Both the position numbers and the translations under genes were made by a program. Below the pieces are notes generated by a model. The model searched no databases, was not told the DNA's origin, and saw only the letters and a program-made list of their open reading frames with translations. DNA of 64,000 nt from the NCBI RefSeq assembly GCF_036227265.1, contig NZ_CP109446.1, forward strand, positions 2,617,501 through 2,681,500. Direction: 5' to 3'. Source of the stretch: Streptomyces sp. NBC_01476. GTDB taxonomy: Bacteria > Actinomycetota > Actinomycetes > Streptomycetales > Streptomycetaceae. Positions 40,123 through 49,951 of this stretch are shown here, in pieces. Numbering within the stretch: the stretch's first letter is position 1; every line of letters starts with the position of its first letter.

Positions 40123-42641
40123 CTATTCGCGGGCCGCGCCCGCTGCCACCGGGCTGGTGCGCAGCAGCGCGCGGGCCGGCAGGCCGGTTGAGAGCAGGCC
40201 GAGCAGCACCGCGCCGCCCGCGATGCCCAGCGCGGTGGCCGGCGGCACGTACGGCGCCCCGCCGGTCAGGCCGCGGGCGATCGGGACCAGGGTGATCCAG
40301 GCGATGACGCCCCCGGTCAGCAGCCCGGCGGCGGCCACCAGCAGCGCCTCCCAGCGCAGCATCCCGAGCACCTGCCCGCGGGTGGTGCCGGCCAGCCGCA
40401 GCAGCGCGACCTCCCGGCGCCGGTCGAGGACGGTCATCACCAGGGTGTTGGCGGCGGCGACCGCGGCGAAGCCGCCGAGGACCCAGGCCATCACCTCGTT
40501 CGACCAGGCGTTCAGCTCCAGGTCCTGGTCGGCCTGCGCCCGGTAGCCCGCCCGGTCGGTGACCGTGAGGCCGGGGACCGCGAGCTTCCGCAAGGCCGCC
40601 TGTACGGCGTCCTGCCGTGCACCGGGCCGGTCCCGCACCAGCACCTGGCTGTCGAAGGCGGCCGAGGAGTGCGCCGCGACCGCCGCGCGCGGCAGCAGCA
40701 ACTGCCCGAGCCCCAGGCCCCGTCCGTACGTCGCCACCACGGTGGGATTGACGCGGGTGCCGTCGCCGAGCCAGAGCGGCAGCGTGCCGCCGACCTTCAC
40801 ATGGGCCGACGCGGCGAGCAGCGTGTCGACCGCGATAGTGCGGCCGTCGCCGGTGAGGTTCTTCAACGAGCCGCTGCGGACGCCGAGTCGCAGCACCTCG
40901 GGCAGTGCGGCCGGGTCGCCGCTCACCCCGAGGACGTTCGCCGAGTTGAGCGTGCCGCTCGCCCGGTAGAGCGCGCCGGTCCTGAGCACGCCGACCGCCG
41001 CGCCCACGCCCGGGGTCCGTGCCGCCCGTCCGGCCGTGTCCGCCGGCAGTCCCGCGCCGGCGGAACCGAGCACCTGGTCGGCGACCACACCCTCCCTGAC
41101 CTGCCGGGACGACGCGTGGGTGATCGTGCCGCCCATGCACAGCAGCGTGCCGCAGAAGGCGGTGACCAGCACGATCGGGGTGATCGCGGAGGCGAGCCGG
41201 CGGGAGTTGGCCCGGGTGTTGGCCACCGCCAGCTCACCGGACGCCCGGCCGGACAGCCGCAGCGGCAGGCCCAGCACGGTGGCGGCCAGCCGGGCCAGCC
41301 GCGGACCGAGAAAGGCGACGGCCGTCATGAAGGTGAAGACCACGCCGAGCGCGACCGAGGCGGCGTCGTCCCCTGTGGTGTGCGCGGCGACCGCGGCCAG
41401 CACGATGCCGCCGGCCAGCGCCGTCACGCCCAGGACGGTACGGATCACGCCGGGCCTGCGGGGTTCGACGGCGGCCTCGCCCAGCGCCTGGCTCGGCGGG
41501 GCTTTCGACGGGCGGCGGGCGGCCAGATACCCGGCCGACAGGGCGGCGAGCAGCCCGGCGCCGATCGCGGCCGCCATCGGGATCCAGCCGACCGCGAGGG
41601 TCACGCCGGGCGGTACCGCGTCCTTGGCCACCAGCTGATTCAGCCACCAGTGGCCCAGCGCGAAGCCCGGCAGCAGGCCGGCCGCGCCGCGACCGGTGCG
41701 ACCAGCACCGCCTCGGTGGCGACCGTACGGCGGATCTGCCGCGGGGTCGCGCCGACCGCCCGCAGCAGCGCGATCTCCCGGCCGCGCTGCCCGACCGCCA
41801 GCGCGACCGTACCCATCACCACGAAGACCGCCGTGGCGGTGGCGACGCCGCCGAAGGAGCCGCCGATCGCGGTCAGCATCTCCCTGGCCCCGGCCAGTCG
41901 CGGCTGCTCGGCGGCGCCGCGGCCGTCCCCGGTGCGGACCTCCGCCCGGCCGCCGACGGCGTGCTCGGCCGCCTCCTTGAGCCGGTCGGTGCCGACGCCC
42001 GGCGCGGGGAGGACGGCGACGGCGTCGGCCAGACCCGGGTGGCCGGAGAGCGGGCCGGCCGCGGTGTCGGCGAAGTACGCGGTGGGCCGCGGGTCACCGG
42101 TCAGGCCGGCCACCCGGTAGGCGGCGGCGCCCCCGGGGGCGGTGAGGGTGAGGGTGTCGCCGGCCGCCAGGTGGGCGGCGCGGGCCGAGGCACGGTCGAG
42201 CAGCACCTGGCCGGGGTGCGGTGCGGCGGTCGTCGCCGCGGGGTTCTCGATGAGCAGGGCGGAGGCGTTGCGGCCGGTGAGCGGCGGCAACCGCGTCCCG
42301 GGCGCCTGCACCGGGAACGCGATGTCCGGTACGGCCGCGGCCACGCCCGGCTCGGCGGCGATCCGGGCGGCGAGATCGGTGGCCGGCCGCGGCTGGTCGG
42401 TGAGCGCCTGCGACTCGGTGTCGCGGTCCTCGCCGTGCCCGACGGTGATGTGCGCCTCGGGGTCGGCGGCGACCACCACCGGCACCTTGGCGTAGCGCTC
42501 CGGCGGCACGTGAGCGGTCAGGCCGGTCTGCAGCAGGGCGCCGCAGGCGGTCACCACGGTGGCGGCGAAGAAGAGGGCGACGAAGGTGCCGATGAAGGAC
42601 GCCGGGCGGAAGCGCAGCGAGGAGCGGGCGAGGCCGTTCAT
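40123..42641 (-). pseudogene. FtsX/MacB-like ABC transporter permease, split by a one-base frameshift
   Basis: Starts at ATG 42641 (MNGLARSSLRFRPASFIG) and reads in one frame until about 41690, then hits TGA at 41640. The family sequence continues in another frame (AAGLLPGFALGHWWLNQLV, then a complete second half to 40123). Restoring one G in the GCGGCGCG run near 41683-41693 gives an unbroken 839-residue protein (2520 bp), with two FtsX domains and eight or so helices (MACSPS-type GQRGREIALLRAVGATPRQI and RRREVALLRLAGTTRGQV). It is either a true pseudogene or a sequencing error. Its ATG overlaps the stop of the ATPase gene by four bases. Confidence 0.88.
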
Positions 42642-43450
42642 GCCGCCGCTCCCAGCGGGCGGGCCGAGGTCGCCGAGGTCAGCGCGACGATGCGGTCCGC
42701 GACGGAGGCGGGGTCGGGGTCCCGCAGTTCGCCCGCGAGCGTCCCGTCGGCGAGGAAGACCACCTTGTCGGCGAAGGAGGCGGCCAGCGGGTCGTGGGTG
42801 ACCATCACCACGGTGGCGCCGAGGGTCCGCACCGCGTGCCGCAGCAGCCCCAGCACTTCCCGGGCGGACCCGGTGTCCAGGGCGCCGGTCGGCTCGTCGG
42901 CGAAGATCACCTCGGGGTCGGTGATCAGCGCGCGGGCGATGGCCACGCGCTGCTGCTGCCCACCGGAGAGCGCGCCCGGGCGGCGGCTGCCGTGGCCCTC
43001 CAGGCCCACCCGGTCGAGCAGGGCGGCGGCCTTGCGGCGGTCCGGGCGCACACCGGCCAGCCGCTGCGGCAGCAGGATGTTCTGCTGGACGGTGAGGGAG
43101 GGGAGCAGGTTGAAGGACTGGAAGACGAAGCCGATGCGGTTGCGGCGCAGCTTCGTGAGGTCGTTCTCGCCGAGGCCGGTGAGGTCCTGGCCGCCGAGCA
43201 GGACGCTGCCGCGCGTCGGTCGGTCCAGGCCCGCGGCGCACTGCAGGAAGGTGCTCTTGCCGGAGCCGGAGGGGCCCATCACCGCGGTGAAGCTGCCGCG
43301 GGGCAGGGCGAGGTCCACGGCGCGCAGGGCGTGGACGGCGGCGTCGCCGGAGCCGTAGGTACGGGTCACCCCGTGGAGTTCCACCGCGTTCGCAGGGTCG
43401 GCGGTGCGCGGTTCCGGGGCGGTGCGTTCGCGCTTCCGGCGGGATGCCAT
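42638..43450 (-). CDS. ABC transporter ATP-binding protein (MacB/LolD type)
   Basis: 270 residues from ATG 43450, with AGGAGG 8-9 bases upstream. Walker A GPSGSGKS (59-66), Q-loop FVFQSFNLLP, signature ALSGGQQQRVAIARAL, Walker B VIFADEPTGALD, and H-loop VTHDP. This subfamily pairs with FtsX-like permeases that export lipids, peptides or antibiotics by mechanotransmission. The partner permease directly downstream is frameshifted, so the exporter may be inactive in this strain. No two-component system is adjacent. Confidence 0.93.
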   Translation of the reverse strand: MASRRKRERTAPEPRTADPANAVELHGVTRTYGSGDAAVHALRAVDLALPRGSFTAVMGPSGSGKSTFLQCAAGLDRPTRGSVLLGGQDLTGLGENDLTKLRRNRIGFVFQSFNLLPSLTVQQNILLPQRLAGVRPDRRKAAALLDRVGLEGHGSRRPGALSGGQQQRVAIARALITDPEVIFADEPTGALDTGSAREVLGLLRHAVRTLGATVVMVTHDPLAASFADKVVFLADGTLAGELRDPDPASVADRIVALTSATSARPLGAAA

Positions 43451-43621
43451 GGGCTGCGACCTCCTTGTGTGACGGTAGGTTCGACGCTACGGACCGGTCT
43501 TCGCCCCGGCCATGACGTCCCCTGGCGTCCTCGGGGTGGGGCAAGCCCCCCTGCCGGGGGGCGGTGTCTCCCACCCGCGCGGGCCTTAGCCTGCGGCGGA
43601 GCGGCAGGTAAGGGCAGAGTC

Positions 43622-43650
43622 GGGGCAGGGTAGGGGCAGGGTAGGGGCAG
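43622..43650. repeat. 11-bp tandem repeat upstream of malQ
   Basis: GGGGCAGGGTA repeats at 43622-43632 and 43633-43643, with a partial third copy to 43650. It lies in the 247-bp divergent region between the ABC ATPase and malQ genes. Confidence 0.55.
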
Positions 43651-43697
43651 GCTCGACGGGGTAGGGCTTACGCGTCGGCCGGGAGGACGGAGACTTG

Positions 43698-45740
43698 ATG
43701 GACCGGGTGCGGCTCGCTGGCCTGTACGGGGTGGACGTGACCTATCGCCCCGCCCCGGAAACGGAGATCGCCGTCCCCGAGGACACGGTGGTGGCCGTCC
43801 TGGCCGCGCTCGGTGTGGACGCCTCCACCCCCCGCGCCGTCAAGGACGCCCTGGCCGCGTACGAGCAGCGCGCCACGCACCGTCTGCTCAGCCCCTGCAC
43901 GGTGATCCGCTCGGGTGAGTCCCTGCCCCGCCCGCCGTCGGGCACCCGGCTGACCGTCGCGGGCCACGGGACGACCGCCCCGCAGGCCCCGGGCCGCTAC
44001 ACCCTGCGGGCCGAGGCGGCGGACGGCCGTACCGCCACCGGGGACCTGATCGTGGCCCCGCGGCGCCTGCCGGGCCCGCCGGGGCGCACCTTCGGCTTCA
44101 TGGCCCAGCTCTACTCCACGCTCTCCTCGCGTTCCTGGGGCATGGGCGACCTCGGTGACCTCGCCGACCTCGCGGCGTGGTCGGGGCGCACCCTCGGCGC
44201 GGGGTTCCTGCAGATCAATCCGCTGCACGCCGCCGTACCGGGGCATCCGACCGACCCCTCCCCGTACAGCCCGTCCTCGCGCCGCTTCCGTGACCCGGTG
44301 TACCTGCGGATCGAGGAGGTCCCGGAGTACGCCTACCTCTCCCCCGACGGCCGGGAGCAGACCGAGGCGCTGCTGCGCAGAGCCGCCGTGCTGCGCGAGT
44401 CCGTACTGCTGAAGGACGCGCTGATCGACCGGGACGCGGTGTGGGCGCTGAAGGCGGAGGCGCTGGCGCTGCTGCGGCAGGTGCCGCTGAGCCCCGGCCG
44501 GCGGGCCGCGTACGCCGACTTCCTGGCCGAGCAGGGCCAGGCGCTCGACGACCACGCCACCTGGTCGGCGCTGGCCGAACTGCACGGCCCCGACTGGCAC
44601 TCCTGGCCGGCCGGCCTGCGCGATCCGCGCTCGGCGCAGGTGGCCAGGGCCCGCAGCGAACACCTGGACCGGGTGGACTTCCACTGCTGGCTGGCCTGGC
44701 TGACGGACGGTCAGCTGGGTGCGGCGCAGCAGGCCGCGAAGGACGCGGGGATGCCGGTCGGGATCGTGCACGACCTGGCGGTGGGGGTCAATCCGTCGGG
44801 CTCGGACGCCTGGGCGATGCAGGACGTCCTGGCCGCGGGGATGTCGGTGGGCGCGCCGCCTGACGCCTTCAACTCCCGCGGCCAGGACTGGGGCCTGCCG
44901 CCGTGGCGGCCGGACGCGCTGGCCGCCACCGGCTACGCGCCCTACCGCGATCTGATCTCCCGGATGCTGCGGCACGCCGGCGGGCTGCGGATGGACCATG
45001 TGATGGGCCTCTTCCGGCTCTGGTGGGTCCCGCAGGGCCGCCCGCCGACGGAGGGCACCTACGTCCGCTACGACGCCGGGGCGATGCTGGGCCTGCTGGC
45101 GCTGGAGGCGTACGAGGCCGGCGCGGTGGTGATCGGCGAGGACCTGGGCACGGTCGAGCCGGGCGTACGCGAGGAACTCTCCGGCCGGGGCATCCTCGGC
45201 ACCTCGGTGCTGTGGTTCGAACGCGATTACCAGCGCGCCGACGGAAAGCCGGGCGACCGGCGGCCGCTGCCGCCCTCGGCCTGGCGGGAGTTCTGCCTGG
45301 CGACGGCCACCACCCACGACCTGCCGAGCACCGCGGCCCGGCTGACCGGCGAACATGTGGGGCTGCGGCACCGGCTGGGCCTGCTGACCCGGCCGCTCGC
45401 CGAGGAGCAGGCCGAGGACGCCGCGGAGGTGGCCGAGTGGATCGCGCTGCTGGGGCGGCTCGGGATGCTGCCGGAGGGCGCCGCCGACGAGGAGGCCGTG
45501 GTCAAGGCGGTGCACCGGTTCCTGGCCCGGACGCCGGCCCGGATGGTCGGGGTGTGGCTGCCGGACGGGGTGGGCGACCGCAGGCCGCAGAATCTGCCGG
45601 GCACCTCGACGGAGTATCCCAACTGGCGGCTGCCGCTGGCAGGACCTGACGGCACCCCGATGACGCTGGAGGAACTGGCCGCCTCGCCGCGGCTGCACGC
45701 GCTGGCCGACGAGGTGCGGCGGGCGCTGGCAGAATCCTGA
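43698..45740 (+). CDS. malQ: 4-alpha-glucanotransferase (amylomaltase, GH77)
   Basis: 680 residues from ATG 43698, with GGAG 5-6 bases upstream. GH77 catalytic residues are visible: nucleophile D433 (GLRMDHVMGLFRLWW), acid/base E481 (VVIGEDLGTVEP), and D541 (TTHDLPSTAARL). An N-terminal ~130-residue domain is typical of actinobacterial MalQ. It transfers alpha-1,4-glucan chains during maltodextrin and glycogen metabolism. It is a lone gene, divergent from the ABC exporter. Confidence 0.95.
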   Translation: MDRVRLAGLYGVDVTYRPAPETEIAVPEDTVVAVLAALGVDASTPRAVKDALAAYEQRATHRLLSPCTVIRSGESLPRPPSGTRLTVAGHGTTAPQAPGRYTLRAEAADGRTATGDLIVAPRRLPGPPGRTFGFMAQLYSTLSSRSWGMGDLGDLADLAAWSGRTLGAGFLQINPLHAAVPGHPTDPSPYSPSSRRFRDPVYLRIEEVPEYAYLSPDGREQTEALLRRAAVLRESVLLKDALIDRDAVWALKAEALALLRQVPLSPGRRAAYADFLAEQGQALDDHATWSALAELHGPDWHSWPAGLRDPRSAQVARARSEHLDRVDFHCWLAWLTDGQLGAAQQAAKDAGMPVGIVHDLAVGVNPSGSDAWAMQDVLAAGMSVGAPPDAFNSRGQDWGLPPWRPDALAATGYAPYRDLISRMLRHAGGLRMDHVMGLFRLWWVPQGRPPTEGTYVRYDAGAMLGLLALEAYEAGAVVIGEDLGTVEPGVREELSGRGILGTSVLWFERDYQRADGKPGDRRPLPPSAWREFCLATATTHDLPSTAARLTGEHVGLRHRLGLLTRPLAEEQAEDAAEVAEWIALLGRLGMLPEGAADEEAVVKAVHRFLARTPARMVGVWLPDGVGDRRPQNLPGTSTEYPNWRLPLAGPDGTPMTLEELAASPRLHALADEVRRALAES

Positions 45741-45809
45741 CCGGCGGCACGACACCCCGTAACGCACCCCGGGCGCGCGGCCCACGAGCGTGGTCACTAC
45801 ATTGAGCGC

Positions 45810-46052
45810 GTGGACAAGAAGCTCAACAAGAAGATCATGCGCGCCGGAGTCGTGACCGTCGGTACGACGCTGATGCTGCTGGTGTCGTCCCCCGCGTTCG
45901 CGCTGACCCGTGACGACGGCGACGACCCGGGGTCCGGCCTGAGCGTGATCCAGACGCTCGGTCTCTTCGTCGGCTGCCCGATCGCGCTGTTCCTGATCAT
46001 CACGGCCGGGGTCGTGCTCACCGACGGATCGCGCAAGCAGCAGAAGAACTGA
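45810..46052 (+). CDS. Small exported or membrane protein, unknown function
   Basis: 80 residues from GTG 45810. Basic N-terminus (KKLNKKIMR), a first hydrophobic segment with an Ala-x-Ala-like end (GTTLMLLVSSPAFA), an acidic linker (TRDDGDDPGSG), a second membrane helix (FVGCPIALFLIITAGVVL), and a basic end (RKQQKN). It is probably a cleaved or two-helix membrane protein with a short Asp-rich extracytoplasmic loop. It follows malQ by 69 bp. Family not recognised beyond similar streptomycete small proteins. Confidence 0.65.
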   Translation: MDKKLNKKIMRAGVVTVGTTLMLLVSSPAFALTRDDGDDPGSGLSVIQTLGLFVGCPIALFLIITAGVVLTDGSRKQQKN

Positions 46053-46167
46053 CGGCCCGCTTCCCGGCGTTCCGCGCGGCGGTCTCCCCGGCCTCCCCGG
46101 TCTGCTCGGCGGCCTTCACGCGGTCCTCGCCCGTCCGTCCGGCGTTCGCCGGGCGGCAGTTCCGGCC

Positions 46168-47448
46168 TCACCCCGTCTGCGGGTGAACCGGCGGCTCGGT
46201 GCTGCCCGCCGCCGGGCCCGGCTCCTCGCGTTCCGCCGCGGCGCCGTCCGGCAGATGCCGGCCGAAGGGGCGCCAGCAGAACGCGGTGACCACGGCCATC
46301 GCCGCCGCCGAAAACCAGAACGGCGCCGTGATCCCCTGCCAGTTCACCAGCGGGCCGCCGATCAGCGCGCCGGCCACATTGCCGCCGATCGCGAACATCA
46401 TGAAGACGCTCTGCACCCGCCCGCGCAGCTCGTCCGGGATCCGGCGCTGCCGGAAGGTGGTCTCCACCCCGGCGAAGACCGACGAGTGCACGCCGAAGGC
46501 GACCAGGACGGCGGACGCGGCCCAGGCCGTGGTGGACAGCGCCAGACCCACATGGGTCAGCGTCTCGATCACCAGCCCGCCGCGCAGCAGCAGTGACACC
46601 CGGAACCAGGACTGCAGCCGTGGCGCCAGCGCCGCGCCCAGCACGCCGCCGACCGCGCTGGCGGAGAGCAGGAAGCCGTAGCCGATGTCGCTCATGCCGA
46701 GCCGGTCGCGGGCGTAGAGGACCATGACCGAGAAGCCGGCGGTGAGCGTGACGTTCATCAGGCACAGGGCTACCGCGAGCATCCGCACCACCGGGTCGCC
46801 CCACAGCCGGCGGATCCCGTCGGTGATGTCGGCGCGGATGCTCCGGCCCGGTTCCGCCGCCGGCCGGTCCTTGGCCCGGACCCCGCGCATCGTCGCCACC
46901 AGCGCCGCGGAGACCAGGAACGAGGTGGCGTCCAGCCCGAACGGCAGCGCCGACGCCAGCACGAAGAGGCTCGCGCCCACCGGCCGGCCGGCGAACTTGT
47001 TCAGTACGAAGTACGAGCCGTGCAGCCGCGAGTTGGCCGCGGGCAGCAGGTCCGGTGCGACCACCGCGGGCACCAGGGTGGCCGCGGCGTTCTCGGCGAG
47101 CGTCTCACCGGTGCCGAGCAGGAAGGCGACCGCGTAGATCACCGGGATCGAGGCATGGCCGGTCCAGACGGCCAGCGCGAGCGCCGCGGTGAGCAGCCCG
47201 CGGCCGGCGTCGACCGCGACGATCAGCCGCTGCTTGTCGAGCCGGTCCACGATGGCACCGCTGACCAGGGAGAACAGCAGCCAGGGCAATTGCTGGACGA
47301 AGACCGCGAGGCCGATGAGCACCGGGTCGTCGGAGACCGAGGCGACCAGCAGCGGGGCCGCCGCGGCCACCATGCCGTCGCCGAGGGTGGAGACGGAGTT
47401 GGCCGCCCACAGCACGGAGAAGTCGCGGCCGAGCCGTGCGCCCGCCAT
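46168..47448 (-). CDS. MFS transporter (multidrug-export type)
   Basis: 426 residues, about 10-12 membrane helices, beginning DFSVLWAANSVSTLGDGMVAAAAPLL as in the MFS_3/TetA(P)-MefA-like group. The motif A-like loop between helices 2 and 3 is VDRLDKQRL. The second half starts near residue 210 after the cytoplasmic loop RGVRAKDRPAAEPGRS. It probably exports small molecules by proton antiport; substrate unknown. A Pro/Glu-rich tail ends the protein. Downstream lies a 115-bp gap with no gene. Confidence 0.88.
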   Translation of the reverse strand: MAGARLGRDFSVLWAANSVSTLGDGMVAAAAPLLVASVSDDPVLIGLAVFVQQLPWLLFSLVSGAIVDRLDKQRLIVAVDAGRGLLTAALALAVWTGHASIPVIYAVAFLLGTGETLAENAAATLVPAVVAPDLLPAANSRLHGSYFVLNKFAGRPVGASLFVLASALPFGLDATSFLVSAALVATMRGVRAKDRPAAEPGRSIRADITDGIRRLWGDPVVRMLAVALCLMNVTLTAGFSVMVLYARDRLGMSDIGYGFLLSASAVGGVLGAALAPRLQSWFRVSLLLRGGLVIETLTHVGLALSTTAWAASAVLVAFGVHSSVFAGVETTFRQRRIPDELRGRVQSVFMMFAIGGNVAGALIGGPLVNWQGITAPFWFSAAAMAVVTAFCWRPFGRHLPDGAAAEREEPGPAAGSTEPPVHPQTG

Positions 47449-47574
47449 GTCCGTGCCCTCCCCCGCCGCTTTCCGCCAAAGGTGCCGACCCTAGCGGTCC
47501 GCGCGTCCGCGCGCCCACCGGTTTTCGGCGGGCGCGCGGGGTGTGGGGGGGGTGCGTGAAGCGTGCGGGAGGGT

Positions 47575-47630
47575 GCTGGGCGGGCGCGAGGGGGCTGGGC
47601 GGGCGCGAGGGGGCTGGGCGGGTGCGGGGT
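47575..47630. repeat. 19-bp tandem repeat
   Basis: GCTGGGCGGGCGCGAGGGG repeats at 47575 and 47594, with a diverged third copy from 47613. It lies in the 234-bp gap between the MFS and phospholipase genes, which is otherwise G-rich low complexity. Confidence 0.65.
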
Positions 47631-47682
47631 GTGCCGGGCGGGCGCGGCGGGAGCCACGGGGGCTCACGGGCGCGCCGTCCGG

Positions 47683-49110
47683 TCATACGTGCGGGCGGCT
47701 GCCCGGCTCCTGGTGCGGGAAGGACTGCGCGGCCCCTGGCAGGGTCGGCTTGGGCAGCGTCGCCACTTCCTGCTCGGCCTGTTCCAGCTGCTCGGCGGTG
47801 TCGTCCGGCAGCGGGGGCGGCGTGGGGTGGGTGTCGGTGAAGCGGAAGACCGAGGTGAGATCGCCGAAGGTACGGCGGCGCCAGGCGCTGATGTTGCTCT
47901 CCTGGACGCCGGTGACGTGTTCGAGCAGCCGCAGCGGCGAGGTGTGGTCGAAGGTCTCACTGGCCACCCAGCCGCCGACGGTCCACGGCGAGACGATGAT
48001 GGCCGGCACCCGGAAGCCGGCGCCGATCGGCAGGTTCTGCACGAACTCACCGGCCGTCCCGGCGGGTGCGGCCGGCGGCGGGACGTGGTCGAAGAGGCCG
48101 TCGTTCTCGTCGTAGTTGAGGATGAACGCGGTCTTCGCCCACACCGCGGGGTTGGACGCGATCGCCTCGATCTTCTGGGCCACGAAGTCGGCGCCGGCCG
48201 CGGGCAGGTAGTCCGGGTGCTCGGACTGGGTGCTGGTGGGGATGATCCAGGAGACGGTCGGCAGCCGGTCGTTGCGCGCGTCGTCCTCGAAGGCGCCGGC
48301 CGGGCCCGGGCGCACCCCCCGTTCGTAGAGTGCGGAACCGGGCTTGGCGTTCTTGAAGTTCTGGAAGTTCTCCAGCATGTTGCAGCCGTAGTCGTCGTCC
48401 TCCTGGTAGACCTTCCAGCTCACACCGGCCGCCTGCAGGCGCTCGGCGTAGGTGGTCCAGGTGTACGGCGTGGGCGCGCTGTTGGAGATGACCGGGCCGC
48501 CCTTGGTGCCGCCCGGGTCGATCGAGCCGGTCATCCAGTAGAGACGGTTGGGCCAGGTCGGGCCCATGACCGAGCAGAAGTAGTGGTCGCAGATGGTGAA
48601 GTTCTCGGCGAGGGCGAACTGGAAGGGGATGTCCTCGCGGGTGTAGTAGCCCATCACATAGGGGCCGTTGGCGCCGTCCGCGGCACGGTGGGCGGGCAGC
48701 CACTTGTCCATCGTGCCGTTGTTCCACGCCTGGTGCTGCACCGACCAGGCGTGGCTGGTGGAGGGGATGGCCTGGGCGCTGGTGGTCTTGGTGTCGAGGT
48801 GGAACGGCAACAGGTAGCCGTCCGGGTTCACCGTGTCCGGCTGGTAGAACACCGAGCGGCCGGTGGAGAGCTTCAGCGCGTTGGGGTCGCTGAAGCCGCG
48901 TACGCCGGAAAGGGTGCCGAAGTAGTGGTCGAACGAGCGGTTCTCCTGCATCAGCAGGACGATGTGCTTGATGTCCTGGATGGAGCTGCGGCGCGGTGGC
49001 CCGGCGGCCACCGCCTTCTGCACGCTGGGTGGCAGCAGCGAGAGCGCCGCCGCCCCGCCGATGGCACCCGCCGCCGATCCGAGGAGCCGGCGTCGTGTCA
49101 ACTCGGCCAT
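47683..49110 (-). CDS. Tat-exported phospholipase C / acid phosphatase family phosphoesterase
   Basis: 475 residues from ATG 49110, GGAGG 8 bases upstream. Twin-arginine signal TRRRLLGSAAGA followed by a hydrophobic stretch and cleavage near AVAAG. The phosphoesterase family (AcpA/bacterial PLC) motifs are VLLMQENRSFDHYFGTL at the start, DGLFDHVPPP, and SQSEHP-like TQSEHPDYLP. It would hydrolyse phosphatidylcholine-like or other phosphate esters outside the cell to release phosphate. A possible Pho-box half site lies upstream at 49228-49234. Confidence 0.9.
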   Translation of the reverse strand: MAELTRRRLLGSAAGAIGGAAALSLLPPSVQKAVAAGPPRRSSIQDIKHIVLLMQENRSFDHYFGTLSGVRGFSDPNALKLSTGRSVFYQPDTVNPDGYLLPFHLDTKTTSAQAIPSTSHAWSVQHQAWNNGTMDKWLPAHRAADGANGPYVMGYYTREDIPFQFALAENFTICDHYFCSVMGPTWPNRLYWMTGSIDPGGTKGGPVISNSAPTPYTWTTYAERLQAAGVSWKVYQEDDDYGCNMLENFQNFKNAKPGSALYERGVRPGPAGAFEDDARNDRLPTVSWIIPTSTQSEHPDYLPAAGADFVAQKIEAIASNPAVWAKTAFILNYDENDGLFDHVPPPAAPAGTAGEFVQNLPIGAGFRVPAIIVSPWTVGGWVASETFDHTSPLRLLEHVTGVQESNISAWRRRTFGDLTSVFRFTDTHPTPPPLPDDTAEQLEQAEQEVATLPKPTLPGAAQSFPHQEPGSRPHV

Positions 49111-49227
49111 GAACATTCCCTCCTGGAGCTTTGAGCCTGCGAACCCTGGAGCTGCCGGTACTGGGTCCTTGTCGGGGACCCCTCAAAACTCTTGCGGGAG
49201 TTATGCGTGTGGCGATGGGGGTTACCG

Positions 49228-49234
49228 GTGAACA
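49228..49234 (-). promoter_or_regulatory. Possible Pho-box half site upstream of the phosphoesterase gene
   Basis: GTTCACC on the minus strand, with GGTCACG just before it, ~118 bp upstream of the start at 49110. It resembles one unit of the repeated GTTCACC site of PhoP in Streptomyces. Repeat units are incomplete, so this is weak. Confidence 0.25.
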
Positions 49235-49357
49235 CGTGACCAACGAGCAGGAAGCGGTTGGCCACACCTTGACCTGCTTTGCCGGTTCATGACCGCAGGC
49301 ACGCCGGAACGTCGGCCGTACGGCGGGCGTTCGCCACCTGCGGGGGTACGCGCGCGG

Positions 49358-49951
49358 TCACCACACCTCGCCGTCACGCCAGTCACAGGTCAGCGGACCG
49401 GTGGGATCGAGCGGCGTACCGGCGACGGCGAGGACGTGGATCCACCCCGCCTCCTCCGGCGTGGGGACGACGCCGTCGGGGGTGAGGGCGGAGAGCGGGC
49501 CCTGCCAGGGGCGCCAGCCGCGGGCGGTGTAGAAGCCGGTGGCGTCCTCGGCGCTGCCCAGCGCGCCGAGTTCGTAGCCACCGTGGACGACGCGCTCCGC
49601 GGCGGTCATCAGCGCGGCGCCGACGCCCCGGCCGCGGCGGTCGGCACGGACCGCGACGCCCTCCACATAGCCGGTACGCAGCGCCCGGCCGCCGTGCAGC
49701 AGGCGGCGCTGGACGACGGCGGCGTGGCCGATCAGCGCGGCCCCCTCCCAGGCGAGGACGTGCATGCCGCCGCGGCTGTGGTCCCAGTCCTCGTCGGTGA
49801 ACTCCTCGCCCGGGCTGTCCGCGAAGGCGTCGTCCAGCAGGGTGCGGGCGGCGGCCAGTTCGCCGGGGGTCAGCTCCGCGGTGTGGGCGAGGCGGATCCG
49901 GACGGGGCCCCGGGCGGGGCCGGCGCCGGCGGAGTCAGGGATGTCGGTCAC
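49358..49951 (-). CDS. AAC(2')-I family aminoglycoside 2'-N-acetyltransferase
   Basis: 197 residues from GTG 49951 with AGGA upstream. The sequence closely follows mycobacterial AAC(2')-Ic as I remember it: HTAELT, WDHSRGGMHVLAWEGAALIG, HAAVVQRRLLHGGRALRTGY, VEGVAVRADRRGRGVGAALM, YELGALG, and the end CDWRDGEVW. The acetyl-CoA loop is RRGRGVGA. Such enzymes acetylate the 2'-amine of gentamicin- or tobramycin-like drugs and may also act on cell-wall precursors. No resistance cluster or mobile element is adjacent, so it is probably intrinsic. Activity untested. Confidence 0.85.
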   Translation of the reverse strand: MTDIPDSAGAGPARGPVRIRLAHTAELTPGELAAARTLLDDAFADSPGEEFTDEDWDHSRGGMHVLAWEGAALIGHAAVVQRRLLHGGRALRTGYVEGVAVRADRRGRGVGAALMTAAERVVHGGYELGALGSAEDATGFYTARGWRPWQGPLSALTPDGVVPTPEEAGWIHVLAVAGTPLDPTGPLTCDWRDGEVW

